Source: Saprospiraceae bacterium (lineage in GTDB: Bacteria; Bacteroidota; Bacteroidia; Chitinophagales; Saprospiraceae). Taken from it: 63,396 nucleotides of DNA. Numbering within the stretch: the stretch's first letter is position 1; each line of letters begins with the position of its first letter. The stretch is taken from positions 1-63,396 of the forward strand of contig JAHDHU010000007.1 of the NCBI GenBank assembly GCA_020631135.1, given 5' to 3'. The notes beneath the pieces are model-generated. The model was not told where the DNA came from. It ran no database searches and saw only the letters and a program-made list of their open reading frames with translations. A program made the position numbers and the translations under genes. Below, piece by piece: positions 54,403-63,396 of the stretch.

Positions 54403-57400
54403 TTGAAAGTATATCAAATTTTTATTCAAATCTTGGCTTTCCAATCATTTTTATTAATGATTGGAAAAGCTCAATCCTTTACTGATGTTAGTTCTGAATC
54501 GCTGTTTAATCAGATTGGACAAAATAGAGGCGTTTCCATAGTAGATATCAACCAAGATGGAAAAGAAGATTTTTATATTTCCCGCAAGGGGAAAGAAAAC
54601 TTACTCTATATAAATCAAGGCGATTTTAGTTTTAATGAGATGGGAGCTGATTATGGATTGAATTTGATAGATGATACTACTGGAAGTTTGTGGTTTGATT
54701 TTGACAATGATCGAGATATGGACGTCTTGATTTTAAATCAATTTCAGGCTTCTAAATTATTTGAAAATCAAAATGGTCAATTTGTAGATGTAAGTTTTCT
54801 CAAGGGTATTAATATCAACGGAAATATTCAGTCATTTAATGCAGTAGATTTTGATAATGATGGTGACTTGGATATTTATTGTGGGAGCTTTGTTTCAGAA
54901 AATTATTTATTGATTAATGAGAATGGACAATTTTATAACTACACAACTCCTTCTGGAATAGGTAATGCAGAAAAATCCATTGGTTCTGTATTTTTCGATT
55001 ATGATGATGATGGAGATCAGGATCTATATCAAGTCAGAGATGGAAACGAAGGAAACCTATTCTATCGAAATGATGGTGGGTATTTTACTGATGCAACGGA
55101 TTTAACCAACACTGGTTATCATGGCCAAGGTATGGGAGTAGATGTTGCGGATATTAATAATGACGGTAAACTCGATATTTACTTTTCAAATCTATTAGAG
55201 AATGTACTGTACGTTCAAAATGATTTCGGCTCTTTCGAGCAAATTCAAAACCAGTTAACGGACGATAAAGGTATGGGTTGGGGAACCCTTATTTTTGATA
55301 GTAATAACAACGGGTTTAAAGATATTTACATTGCTAATGACAGTCATTTTTTGGTAGAGGGCGAAATGTATCCGAACAAATTACTAGTTAATCAAGGTGA
55401 TTTGTCTTTTAGTGCTCCTAATATGGATGCACTATTAAATAATGATTTTGCAAGTTATGGTGCAGCAACCGGAGATCTTAATAATGATGGTAAATTGGAT
55501 ATTGTTATTGCCAATTCCGCAACTGAAGGAATACAAGTTTTCCAAAATACGAGCTCGGCAAAGAATTATTTAAAATGTGCACTAATTGGTGACGAATCCA
55601 ATAGTTATGGCATTGGTGCTAGATTGGAGTTGACCAGTGCAAACGGTGTATATGTAGAGGAGATAAAGTGCGGAAGTAGTTATGTTTCTCAAAACTCTTT
55701 AAAAGTCCATTTTGGACTCGGCAATACCGAAATCATAACTGAGTTAAAAATAAAATGGCCTTCAGGTAAGGTTCAGGTCTTTGAAAACATCGAAGTAAAT
55801 CAAGATTTATTAATTCACGAGAATTTGGGCCTAATGGGCGGTGGACCTGTTGTATATACCGATCCACCTTTTCCCACACAAACTGATGACATAACGGTTT
55901 ATTTTGATGCCTCTCAGGGCAATGCAGCATTAAGTGGTTTTACCGGCAATGTATATGCACACACAGGTGTCATAACCTCTGAAAGTACCGCACCTAACGA
56001 TTGGAAGCACGTGCAAGGAAATTGGGGAACTGCAGATCCAAATGTAATAATGACCAACGAAGGTGACGATTTATACTCATTGAGTTATAATATCGAGGAT
56101 TATTACAGTATAAATGTAGGTGAAGTGGTTGAACAACTGGCTTTCGTCTTTAGAAATGCAGATGGCAGTATTGTGGGAAGAGAAATTGACGGTGGCGATA
56201 TATTTCATGATGTTTATCCGCCAAATGAAGGCTTGTTGGTAAATGTAATTTCACCTAATAGTGATGGAGAAATTATTTATTTAAACGACAGTTTAAATGT
56301 TAATATAGAAATAAACAAGACAGCTTGGTTGGTTATTAAGGACAATGGCAATATAGTATTTCAGGACAGTGTAGATCAATATGATGACTATGTGTATGGT
56401 ACAACTATTGGAGCTCATGTGTTAAGTTTTGAGTTGTCTACACCAACTGAAGATGCATTTGTAGAAAGGAATTATTTTGTACTTGATAACAATGAGGATT
56501 TACAAGACCCTCCGGTAGGTGTAAAGCCGGGATTAAATCATTTTACAAATTCTAGCTTAATATTTAGTCTTACAGCTCCACTCAAAAATCACGTTTTTCT
56601 TTTGTGTCCTGAAAACGAGTTTAAAGTTGATATAAATTATAAACTGAAGAAATCGATCGACGGTACACAGTATTGGATTGAATTGCCAAAATCTCTTTTT
56701 GCGGATGGGAAAAATAGCTATCAATATTTAATTGATGGAAATATCAGAATTGCAGATCCTTATTCAACTGTGGTTTTGGACCCTTGGAATGATGATGAAG
56801 TTCCCGAAGATGTGATGATTGAGTTACCCAGTTATCCTGAGGGGTTGACTTCCGGGATTGTATCTGCTTTTGATTTAGATCCTGTAGATTATCCGTGGCA
56901 GGTTGATGAGGTTGAGAAAGTCGACAATGCTAATTTGGTTATTTACGAGATTTTAATGCGAGATTTTTTATCTGACAAAAATTTTAAATCTCTACTCGAT
57001 ACTCTAGACTATTTAGAAAACTTGGGTATTAATGCCATAGAACTTATGCCAATCCAAGAGTTCGAAGGAAATCAAAGTTGGGGCTATAATCCCAATTTCC
57101 ATATGGCTGTAGATAAGTATTATGGGAGTAGAGATCAGTTGAGGGCGGTCATTGACGAATGTCATAAAAGAGGCATCATGGTAATTTTGGATGTTGTTTT
57201 TAATCATGCATTTTCGCAAAGTCCTTTATGTCAAATGTATTGGGATCCTGCCGCTTTCAGACCTACTGAAGAAAGTCCATATTTAAATGTAGAGGCCAAA
57301 CATCCTTTTAATGTAGGTTATGATTTTAATCATGAAAGCATTTATACACGTGAGTGGGTAAAAAGAATATTGGATCATTGGATAACGGAATATAAATTTG

Positions 57401-58599
57401 ATGGTTTTCGTTTTGATCTCTCAAAGGGTTTTACCCAAAAATTTAGTGGTGCTAATGTTGGTGCGTGGGGTCAGTATGATTTTACAAGGGTAAATATTTT
57501 AACGGATTATGCGGATCATATTTGGTCTTTAGATGAGAGTGCTTATGTGATCTTAGAACATTTTGCCGATAATAGTGAAGAACAAGAGCTTTCAAGTAGG
57601 GGCATGATGCTTTGGGGTAATATTAGCCATGATTATTCGGAAGGAGCAATGGGGTATTCTTCAAATTTAAATTGGTCTGATTATACACAAAGGGGTTGGA
57701 CTGAACCCAATCTTATTGCTTACATGGAAAGCCATGATGAAGAGCGCATGGGTTACAAATTGAAGACTTGGGGAAATTCCAATGCACAATACGATACTCG
57801 TGATTTGGCCACAGGTGTTGAAAGGGTTGTCGCAGCAAGTACAATTTATATGAGTATACCAGGACCCAAAATGCTATGGCAATTCGGAGAGTTACATTAT
57901 GATTATAGTATAAATAGATGTACTAATGGTTCTATTAATGAAAGCTGTCGTTTGGATCCAAAACCTGTCAGATGGGATTATTTTGCGGAGCCTTCAAGAA
58001 ATGAACTTTACGAAAAAATTTCTGCACTCAATTATTTAAAAACCAATTATCCAACATTTTCTACTACAGATTTTGAGTTTAATGACAACAATACCTTTGT
58101 GAAGAGGGTTCAGTTAAATCATTCAGATATGGATGCAGTTAGCTTGGCCAATTTTAGAATTTCCGAATCTGAGGTAAATCCTAAATTTCCATATCCCGGT
58201 ACTTGGTTTGAATACTTTACGGGTAATGAACTAAATGTGGTAGATACAGAACAAGCTATTTTGTTTCAACCTGGCGAGTATAGAATCTATACATCAGAAA
58301 TGATTACACCTCCAAATGGATTTTTTACATCAACGAACGAAATCGTAGATAGGAATCTAAAGATGTTCCCAAATCCGATAGCAACGGGACAATCTATCGT
58401 AATATCTGGTGAAAAATTAGATGGTTTCGAGCGTGTATATTTGGAAAATTTCGATGGACGCAAAACATTACTTAACTTTTTAAACAATGGATTCGAGATA
58501 AGAATAAATATTCCTGATGGAATCCCTGCTGGTATTTATAATGTTGTACTCGTTGATAATAACGACTACCTTTCAGAGAAATTAGTATTAGTTGACTAA
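54403..58599 (+). CDS. Multidomain surface alpha-amylase: FG-GAP/ASPIC repeats, E-set and GH13 domains, T9SS tail
   Basis: 1,398 residues. The start is TTG at 54403, which gives the signal-like KVYQIFIQILAFQSFLLMIG. Residues about 30-380 hold at least six FG-GAP/VCBS calcium-binding motifs (DINQDGKEDFYI, DFDNDGDLDIY, DINNDGKLDIYF, DLNNDGKLDIV); about 395-475 is UnbV/ASPIC (IGDESNSYGIGARLEL; LKIKWPSGKVQ). Then follow a putative starch-binding beta-sandwich (about 485-610) and a CBM48-like E-set (about 720-830). GH13 spans about 845-1270: NHAFS, DGFRFD (nucleophile Asp1005), ILEHFAD (Glu1052), ESHDEER (Asp1112). The end (MFPNPIATG ...) is a sorting domain. It cuts alpha-1,4-glucans at the surface. 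Confidence 0.9.
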   Translation: MKVYQIFIQILAFQSFLLMIGKAQSFTDVSSESLFNQIGQNRGVSIVDINQDGKEDFYISRKGKENLLYINQGDFSFNEMGADYGLNLIDDTTGSLWFDFDNDRDMDVLILNQFQASKLFENQNGQFVDVSFLKGININGNIQSFNAVDFDNDGDLDIYCGSFVSENYLLINENGQFYNYTTPSGIGNAEKSIGSVFFDYDDDGDQDLYQVRDGNEGNLFYRNDGGYFTDATDLTNTGYHGQGMGVDVADINNDGKLDIYFSNLLENVLYVQNDFGSFEQIQNQLTDDKGMGWGTLIFDSNNNGFKDIYIANDSHFLVEGEMYPNKLLVNQGDLSFSAPNMDALLNNDFASYGAATGDLNNDGKLDIVIANSATEGIQVFQNTSSAKNYLKCALIGDESNSYGIGARLELTSANGVYVEEIKCGSSYVSQNSLKVHFGLGNTEIITELKIKWPSGKVQVFENIEVNQDLLIHENLGLMGGGPVVYTDPPFPTQTDDITVYFDASQGNAALSGFTGNVYAHTGVITSESTAPNDWKHVQGNWGTADPNVIMTNEGDDLYSLSYNIEDYYSINVGEVVEQLAFVFRNADGSIVGREIDGGDIFHDVYPPNEGLLVNVISPNSDGEIIYLNDSLNVNIEINKTAWLVIKDNGNIVFQDSVDQYDDYVYGTTIGAHVLSFELSTPTEDAFVERNYFVLDNNEDLQDPPVGVKPGLNHFTNSSLIFSLTAPLKNHVFLLCPENEFKVDINYKLKKSIDGTQYWIELPKSLFADGKNSYQYLIDGNIRIADPYSTVVLDPWNDDEVPEDVMIELPSYPEGLTSGIVSAFDLDPVDYPWQVDEVEKVDNANLVIYEILMRDFLSDKNFKSLLDTLDYLENLGINAIELMPIQEFEGNQSWGYNPNFHMAVDKYYGSRDQLRAVIDECHKRGIMVILDVVFNHAFSQSPLCQMYWDPAAFRPTEESPYLNVEAKHPFNVGYDFNHESIYTREWVKRILDHWITEYKFDGFRFDLSKGFTQKFSGANVGAWGQYDFTRVNILTDYADHIWSLDESAYVILEHFADNSEEQELSSRGMMLWGNISHDYSEGAMGYSSNLNWSDYTQRGWTEPNLIAYMESHDEERMGYKLKTWGNSNAQYDTRDLATGVERVVAASTIYMSIPGPKMLWQFGELHYDYSINRCTNGSINESCRLDPKPVRWDYFAEPSRNELYEKISALNYLKTNYPTFSTTDFEFNDNNTFVKRVQLNHSDMDAVSLANFRISESEVNPKFPYPGTWFEYFTGNELNVVDTEQAILFQPGEYRIYTSEMITPPNGFFTSTNEIVDRNLKMFPNPIATGQSIVISGEKLDGFERVYLENFDGRKTLLNFLNNGFEIRINIPDGIPAGIYNVVLVDNNDYLSEKLVLVD

Positions 58600-60852
58600 A
58601 TGAGAATTCTTTTTGCCAGTTTCGTTATTATCTTCTTTTGCCTTTCGGCGAATGCACAATATGTCATGCCTGAGAAAGGAGAAGTATTTGTGGATACTGA
58701 AGTTCCGAGGATAGATATTTTTATTAGTAATGACTACTTGGATCTCATTCTACATCCAGACAGTTTACAAAGCTTTACTGAATATCCAGCAAAATTTATT
58801 TTTCGTACTTCCGAAATAAATGATACGATGGATAATATTGGTTTTAGACTCAGAGGAAATACTTCTAGGACTTCAGCCAAAAAATCATTCAAGGTTTCCT
58901 TTAATTCATTTGAAAAGGGAAGAGATTATAAAGGTCTGGAAAAAATGAATTTAAATGGAGAACATAATGATCCATCAATTACCAGATCTAAAATGTGTTG
59001 GGATTTGTATAACCAAGCTGGTGTTCCTTCCTCAAGATCTAATCATGTTCAACTTTATATCAACAGTGAATACAAAGGACTTTATATTAATGTAGAACAT
59101 GTAGACGAAGAATTTGTGGAGAAGAGAATGTCCGATGGATCAGGAAATTTGTGGAAGTGTCTATGGCCGGCAGATTTAAACTATAAAGGAACCAATCCAT
59201 TGCTATATGCTGAGCCGGAGCCTTGGGGTAGGAGAGCGTACCAACTACAAACCAATGAAGAAGAATGGGATTATTCAAAGCTCGCTCATTTTATTGATGT
59301 TCTAAATAATTTTCAAGGTGAAGAATTTAAATGTGAACTAGAGCGAATTTTTGATGTAGATAATTACTTACGGGTGATCGTATTGGATATATTATGCGGA
59401 AATTGGGATGGCCCAATAGTAAATAAAAATAATTTCTACCTCTATCATAATCCGTGTACCGATCAGATTACTTATATCCCTTACGATCTAGATAATACGT
59501 TGGGTATTGATTGGTTTGGAGTCGATTGGCAAAGTTCAGATATTTATGATTGGTCTCAATACGCAGGTAACGAATCCCGACCAATTTATGACAGAATCCT
59601 CGCTGTGGATGAATGGAGAGATCGATACAGCCAATATATGTTTGAAGCAATTCAAAGCACATTTACACCTCAGATATTAAATCAATATTTGGACGAAAAA
59701 CTTGCACTAATAGAATCACATCGTGTAAATGATGTTTATGCATCTTACGATTATGGCTACAATTACAATGATTTTGTAAACAGCTATCAGGTTGGTATTG
59801 GAGCACATGCATCCATCGGTCTCAAGCCGTATATCTTGGAGCGTTACGAGACGGCAGCGTTTCAAATGTCTTTAAATCCATTTCCACCATTTATTAGTGA
59901 AATGGATTTGGTTTGGAGCGAAAATGAAATAAACTTTTTGCTTACCCCAATTTCTGGAACTCAGTTATCCACTGCTACTTTTCATTATTCAATTAATGGT
60001 GGCAATTGGCAAACTGAAAATTGTACTATAGTTGCGAATGAGATAAGCTACGCTTTTACAGTTCCTCAAAATGGGATTCTAATTTACTATTTTGAAATAG
60101 AGGACACCACTGGAAATGTTGCCTCTTACCCTCGATGTCAAGATGCAACCGTAAAGCTTGGTTATGACGATGTTCCCAATATTGTGATCAACGAATTTTT
60201 AGCCAGTAACTTAAATAAACAAACTGATGAATCGGGAGAGGCTGAAGATTGGATAGAACTTTACAATCCGACCAATAACAATTATGAACTTGATGGATTG
60301 TTTTTATCAGATGATGAGAATGAACCGAATAAGTGGCCCTTGCCGGATATAACTATGGGTCCTGAATCTTATTTAATGATATGGGCGGATAATGATGAAC
60401 AACAGGGTCCTTTACATGCAGGTTTCAAATTAAAAAAAACTGGAGAGCATATAGGTTTATACGATTCGAAAAATAACAATTATGCTCCTTTAGACCAAGT
60501 TGATTATCCAGAACAAGAAACAGATGTAAGTTATGCTAGGAGTCCAAACGGTACAGGTGATTTCGCTTTTGCGGAATGGACAACTTTTGGTTATAATAAT
60601 GATGAGTTGAGTTCTTCTAAAGAACTACACAAAAATGAGGTAATTCTTTTTCCAAATCCAACAAGTGGCTTGCTCAGAACACAAGATGGTGAAAATTGGA
60701 ACTTAGAAATCTATGATTTTAGCGGTAAGATAATCACAAGGAATTTCGGAAATGAGTTTGAAGTTTCCTCTTTTGAGAATGGAATTTATTTTGCCGTTTT
60801 AAAAAATAGTAAAGGCGATCGCTTTATCCAGAAACTCATCGTACAGAAATAA
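58600..60852 (+). CDS. CotH-type atypical kinase-fold protein with lamin-tail domain and T9SS tail
   Basis: 750 residues, starting on the base after the amylase stop. Signal peptide MRILFASFVIIFFCLSANAQ. CotH domain (about 30-420): GFRLRGNTSRTSAKKSFKVSFN, GLEKMNLNGEHNDPSITRSKMCWDLYNQAG, YINSEYKGLYINVEHVDEEFV, and the active-site-like IPYDLDNTLG. After a beta-sandwich, a lamin-tail domain (about 525-645: IVINEFLASNL, EDWIELYNPTNNNYEL) and a sorting domain (FPNPTSGLL). CotH proteins phosphorylate surface proteins in spores or organise cellulosomal components; a role in this glucan locus is not known. Confidence 0.88.
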   Translation: MRILFASFVIIFFCLSANAQYVMPEKGEVFVDTEVPRIDIFISNDYLDLILHPDSLQSFTEYPAKFIFRTSEINDTMDNIGFRLRGNTSRTSAKKSFKVSFNSFEKGRDYKGLEKMNLNGEHNDPSITRSKMCWDLYNQAGVPSSRSNHVQLYINSEYKGLYINVEHVDEEFVEKRMSDGSGNLWKCLWPADLNYKGTNPLLYAEPEPWGRRAYQLQTNEEEWDYSKLAHFIDVLNNFQGEEFKCELERIFDVDNYLRVIVLDILCGNWDGPIVNKNNFYLYHNPCTDQITYIPYDLDNTLGIDWFGVDWQSSDIYDWSQYAGNESRPIYDRILAVDEWRDRYSQYMFEAIQSTFTPQILNQYLDEKLALIESHRVNDVYASYDYGYNYNDFVNSYQVGIGAHASIGLKPYILERYETAAFQMSLNPFPPFISEMDLVWSENEINFLLTPISGTQLSTATFHYSINGGNWQTENCTIVANEISYAFTVPQNGILIYYFEIEDTTGNVASYPRCQDATVKLGYDDVPNIVINEFLASNLNKQTDESGEAEDWIELYNPTNNNYELDGLFLSDDENEPNKWPLPDITMGPESYLMIWADNDEQQGPLHAGFKLKKTGEHIGLYDSKNNNYAPLDQVDYPEQETDVSYARSPNGTGDFAFAEWTTFGYNNDELSSSKELHKNEVILFPNPTSGLLRTQDGENWNLEIYDFSGKIITRNFGNEFEVSSFENGIYFAVLKNSKGDRFIQKLIVQK

Positions 60853-60855
60853 CAA

Positions 60856-61845
60856 CTATGGACCTCCTAAGATAAATGTCATTGGAATATCCAATCTTTT
60901 GTTCCATGACTTTTCTGAGTGATCGTGCCCATCAAATTTTTGCGTCATCCATAATTTATCCGGATAGCCTTTTTTTACCATAAGCGCATCCACGCGTATT
61001 TGATGTTCCTCATATAAGGTGTCTAATGTTTCGGTACCGTAATCAAAATAAAATTTATGCCTACCACCTGAAGGAAGATTTTCTTTCATGTAGGCATAAA
61101 AATAAGATGGTATCGGATTGTTTATGTTACTAAAAAATCCTGGCCAATGTGTTGACATACAAATGGCGCCTCCAAAAACTTCTGGATATTCGCATAATGC
61201 ATACATCGAGATCAAACCACCCATACTAGAACCAGCGATAAACGTGTTTTTCATTTCGGTATTCACCGAAAAATTGACATCTATATATGGCTTTAATTCT
61301 GTGGCGATAAATTTGACATAGGGAAATGAATTTAGCGAGTCAAGAAAATTTTCTTCGCCAATATTTTGTAGATAAAGAGACAAAGAATCCATTAATTCAG
61401 TAGAAACCAATTCTTCTGGTACATCTGGAAAATAATCTTTGTGTCGGTCATCAGTATTCCAAATGCCTACTACAATTGTATTAGCAATATGTTGTTTGGA
61501 TATCAGATTAGATAGTATTTCGTCCACACCCCATTCCTGTCCGTTCCACGTTTTGGTAGAATCAAAAAGCATTTGAGCGTCGTGCATGTAAAGCACGTTA
61601 AACTTCTTGTTTCCATCGTAATTGGCTGGCAACCAAATGTCAATATTTCTATTGGTGACATATTCTGATGAAAAATTATCAAGTCTTTCTATTTTTCCGC
61701 TAGCCACAAGTATCGGCAGTTCGCCATTACTTTGACCCATTGGTATTTTTTCTTCTTTTGTAACGGGTGTTGATTGCTTGCAAGAAGCGATTAAAAATGT
61801 GATAAGTGTCAGAAATAATAAAGAGCTTTGAAAAAGTTTATTCAT
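60856..61845 (-). CDS. Esterase-D/Fes-like alpha/beta-hydrolase lipoprotein
   Basis: 329 residues from the ATG at 61843-61845 (an in-frame upstream ATG would overlap the amylase gene). Lipoprotein signal MNKLFQSSLLFLTLITFLIASC. Hydrolase features: NRNIDIWLPANYDGNKKFNVLYMHDAQMLFD, catalytic Ser in IAGSSMGGLISMYAL, a likely Asp near YFDYGTETLD, and His in FDGHDHSEKSWNKR. The family (esterase D/Fes, PF00756) removes acyl groups from sugars or siderophores. Between two alpha-glucan operons it may deacylate the substrate. Two bases downstream of the GH13 gene. Convergent with cotH (3 bp apart). Confidence 0.85.
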   Translation of the reverse strand: MNKLFQSSLLFLTLITFLIASCKQSTPVTKEEKIPMGQSNGELPILVASGKIERLDNFSSEYVTNRNIDIWLPANYDGNKKFNVLYMHDAQMLFDSTKTWNGQEWGVDEILSNLISKQHIANTIVVGIWNTDDRHKDYFPDVPEELVSTELMDSLSLYLQNIGEENFLDSLNSFPYVKFIATELKPYIDVNFSVNTEMKNTFIAGSSMGGLISMYALCEYPEVFGGAICMSTHWPGFFSNINNPIPSYFYAYMKENLPSGGRHKFYFDYGTETLDTLYEEHQIRVDALMVKKGYPDKLWMTQKFDGHDHSEKSWNKRLDIPMTFILGGP

Positions 61846-61847
61846 AA

Positions 61848-63396
61848 TTATTTTTCTAATTGAAATATCCACGCTCCTTTATGTTTTAACTCTAGGTTAT
61901 TTCCTATTGGAATCTTATTGCCATTGATTATATCAATAGCGTGAGTATAATCAGAAAGTCTTCTTTTAAATCTTTTTAGATCAATTTCTGCTGGCTGTTC
62001 ATTTTTGTTTAAAACAATCATAGCTGATTCTTGATCGGTGTATCGGAAATATACATAGACACCTTTTTGGGGCTCGTAGTGCATGAGTTTTCCGTTATGG
62101 ATAACCCTTGATTGCTTTCTCCAATTAAGTAAAGTTTTTAAAAAGTCCTGGGCCTTTTTTGCTTTTGGGCTAAGACCTTTTTGTGTAAAAGCATTTATCT
62201 TATCTCCTTCCCAACCACCAGGAAAATCAGATCTAATTTTTCCATGACTAGTACTACCTGGATGTTCCATGAGTATTTCTGTACCATAAAATACCTGAGG
62301 AATTCCTCTCATGGTTAAGAGGTAAGCCATTGACATTTGAAATAAGGTGTCGTTATAATTTAGTTGATCATAAATTCGACTCATGTCATGATTGTCAGCC
62401 ATAATGACCAATTCCATAGGATTGGGATAGTGGTAATCTCTACCAATGTGTTCGTATAAGCGCACCAGGCCTTTTCCCCATTCTTCTTTCTCATTGAGAG
62501 ATTTGGCTAGTATAAAATTTAAGGGAAAATCCATTATCGATCTAAGGCATGATGTGTATCCGTCATGATTTACTTTATCCCTCATCCAATATGAAATAAG
62601 AGCTGGATCATCTACCCATTCTTCACCTACAATATTGAAGTTTGGAAATTCATTGTCAATACTGCAAGTCCAGTCAGCCATGAAGTCTTTAAATGGATAT
62701 GAATATGTATCTTGACGAATTCCATACAATTCAGCATATTCTATCCACCAAATTGAGTTTTGAATAATGTATTTGGACATAAAGGAATTATGCTGATTTA
62801 GGTCTGGCATTGTTTCGACAAACCAACCTTTAACCATTAAATCTCGTTCTTCAGGGGCCGCATATGGATCTACCACGGTGTATTTTCTGTGATTGGTGTT
62901 TCGAAATCCTTCTTGCTGAAAGTTTATCCAGTCCTCAAATGGTAAATCTTCCATCCACCAGTGCTGATGTCCACAGTGATTAGCAATTTGGTCCATGATT
63001 ATTCCGATGCCTTTTTCTTTTGCCTTTTGCACTAACTCAATCAATTCTTCATTTGATCCCATTCGAGGATCTACCTTGTAAAAATCTGTTGTAGCGTATC
63101 CATGATAAGACCACGAATCTTGGTCGTTTTCTAAAAAGGGATTTAGCCAAATCGCGGTAAAACCCATTTCTTCAATATAATCTAGATTGTTTATAATTCC
63201 TCTGAGATCTCCACCATGTCGACCGTGTTCGTCAGTTCTGTTTGGTGTTTGCTTCATTCCCATAATTTGATCGTTCTTTGGATCTCCATTGGAAAAACGA
63301 TCCGGCGTTATAAGGTAGATTACATCTTTACTTGAAAATGTAGCTACTCCATTTTTATGTTTTCTTTTTTCCTTGAGTGTATAGTTTTTTCGTATT
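61848..63396 (-). CDS. GH13 enzyme, cyclomaltodextrinase/neopullulanase type, N-terminus beyond right edge
   Basis: The frame is open to the right edge (516 codons in the window), so the annotated start at an internal Met is too late: upstream codons read DVIYLITPDRFSNGDPKND, the characteristic start of the catalytic barrel in CDase/neopullulanase-like GH13 enzymes. Conserved regions follow: IIMDQIANHCG (I), GIRQDTY with the nucleophile Asp (II), NIVGEEWVDD with the acid/base Glu (III), MADNHDMSR (IV). The C-terminal beta domain ends GAWIFQLEK. N-terminal CBM34-like domain and signal lie outside. It hydrolyses short maltooligosaccharides or cyclodextrins, SusA-like in role. Confidence 0.9.
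   Translation of the reverse strand, partial: IRKNYTLKEKRKHKNGVATFSSKDVIYLITPDRFSNGDPKNDQIMGMKQTPNRTDEHGRHGGDLRGIINNLDYIEEMGFTAIWLNPFLENDQDSWSYHGYATTDFYKVDPRMGSNEELIELVQKAKEKGIGIIMDQIANHCGHQHWWMEDLPFEDWINFQQEGFRNTNHRKYTVVDPYAAPEERDLMVKGWFVETMPDLNQHNSFMSKYIIQNSIWWIEYAELYGIRQDTYSYPFKDFMADWTCSIDNEFPNFNIVGEEWVDDPALISYWMRDKVNHDGYTSCLRSIMDFPLNFILAKSLNEKEEWGKGLVRLYEHIGRDYHYPNPMELVIMADNHDMSRIYDQLNYNDTLFQMSMAYLLTMRGIPQVFYGTEILMEHPGSTSHGKIRSDFPGGWEGDKINAFTQKGLSPKAKKAQDFLKTLLNWRKQSRVIHNGKLMHYEPQKGVYVYFRYTDQESAMIVLNKNEQPAEIDLKRFKRRLSDYTHAIDIINGNKIPIGNNLELKHKGAWIFQLEK

Noticed and set aside
60829-60836. GCGATCGC (HIP1 core) in the cotH gene
   Set aside because: A single occurrence in 63 kb; the overrepresented word here is TTCGCGAA-based.
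1-63396. tRNA, rRNA, tmRNA, CRISPR array, insertion sequence or phage genes
   Set aside because: Gaps were read for cloverleaf-like T-loop sequences, repeat-spacer patterns and transposase motifs; none was found. No integrase, transposase, Cas or restriction-modification protein is among the translations.

Overview
The window comes from a low-GC member of the Bacteroidota. The evidence is a SusC/SusD pair, six complete proteins that end in type IX secretion (T9SS) sorting domains, -7 boxes of the TAnnTTTG type, weak Shine-Dalgarno signals, several TTG/GTG starts, and house-keeping genes such as a membrane pyrophosphatase, a Prc protease and ABC-F that read as Bacteroidota proteins. The domain style (large T9SS adhesins, FG-GAP/ASPIC proteins, CotH) would fit a marine Saprospiria- or Flavobacteriia-like bacterium, but the order is a guess. 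There are no rRNA or tRNA genes, CRISPR arrays, insertion sequences or phage modules that I can see.

Left part (1-47.2 kb) is mostly core genome in short operons. 1-4.7 kb: partial membrane protein, PmtA-like methyltransferase, tesB divergent from a TetR regulator, small lipoprotein, quinone-oxidoreductase-like MDR enzyme. 4.8-15.5 kb: UPF1/IGHMBP2-type helicase, an outer-membrane barrel protein, a 1,423-residue T9SS type B adhesin, a YdeI-like protein, a GT-C-like membrane protein, a cystathionine gamma-synthase/lyase. 15.6-25.1 kb: T9SS subtilase, RadC, an MsbA-like exporter, then a tight cluster of membrane protein, GT2 glycosyltransferase, lipoprotein pyrophosphatase and DinB-like protein. 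25.1-28.7 kb: a manganese/zinc uptake operon under an MntR/DtxR regulator with a perfect 16-bp operator, without its permease gene. 28.7-47.2 kb: T9SS protein, hppA, prc, ABC-F, yqaE/Pmp3, smpB, an ECF sigma factor with a membrane partner, a Na+/H+ antiporter, prfC, a GIY-YIG-like protein, and a gamma-glutamyltranspeptidase.

Right part (47.3-63.4 kb) is a polysaccharide utilisation locus for an alpha-glucan (starch or maltodextrin). A T9SS-exported protein made of five SusE/SusF-like carbohydrate-binding modules is divergent from susC (split by a frameshift), susD (with a SusE/F-like module embedded in it), a 1,398-residue FG-GAP/ASPIC-GH13 amylase, and a CotH/lamin-tail protein. On the other strand follow an esterase lipoprotein and a second GH13 enzyme (cyclomaltodextrinase/neopullulanase type) that runs off the right edge. 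The likely scheme is: glucan bound and cut at the surface by T9SS-anchored proteins, oligosaccharides imported through SusCD, then cut by the second GH13 enzyme, whose cellular location is not visible.

Across both parts a palindrome, CGCATTCGCGAATGCG or a close variant, recurs between genes, on a start codon, and inside genes, where it is always read in the same frame (Ala-Phe-Ala-Asn). This and the unusual domain arrangements of the glucan locus are the most interesting observations.
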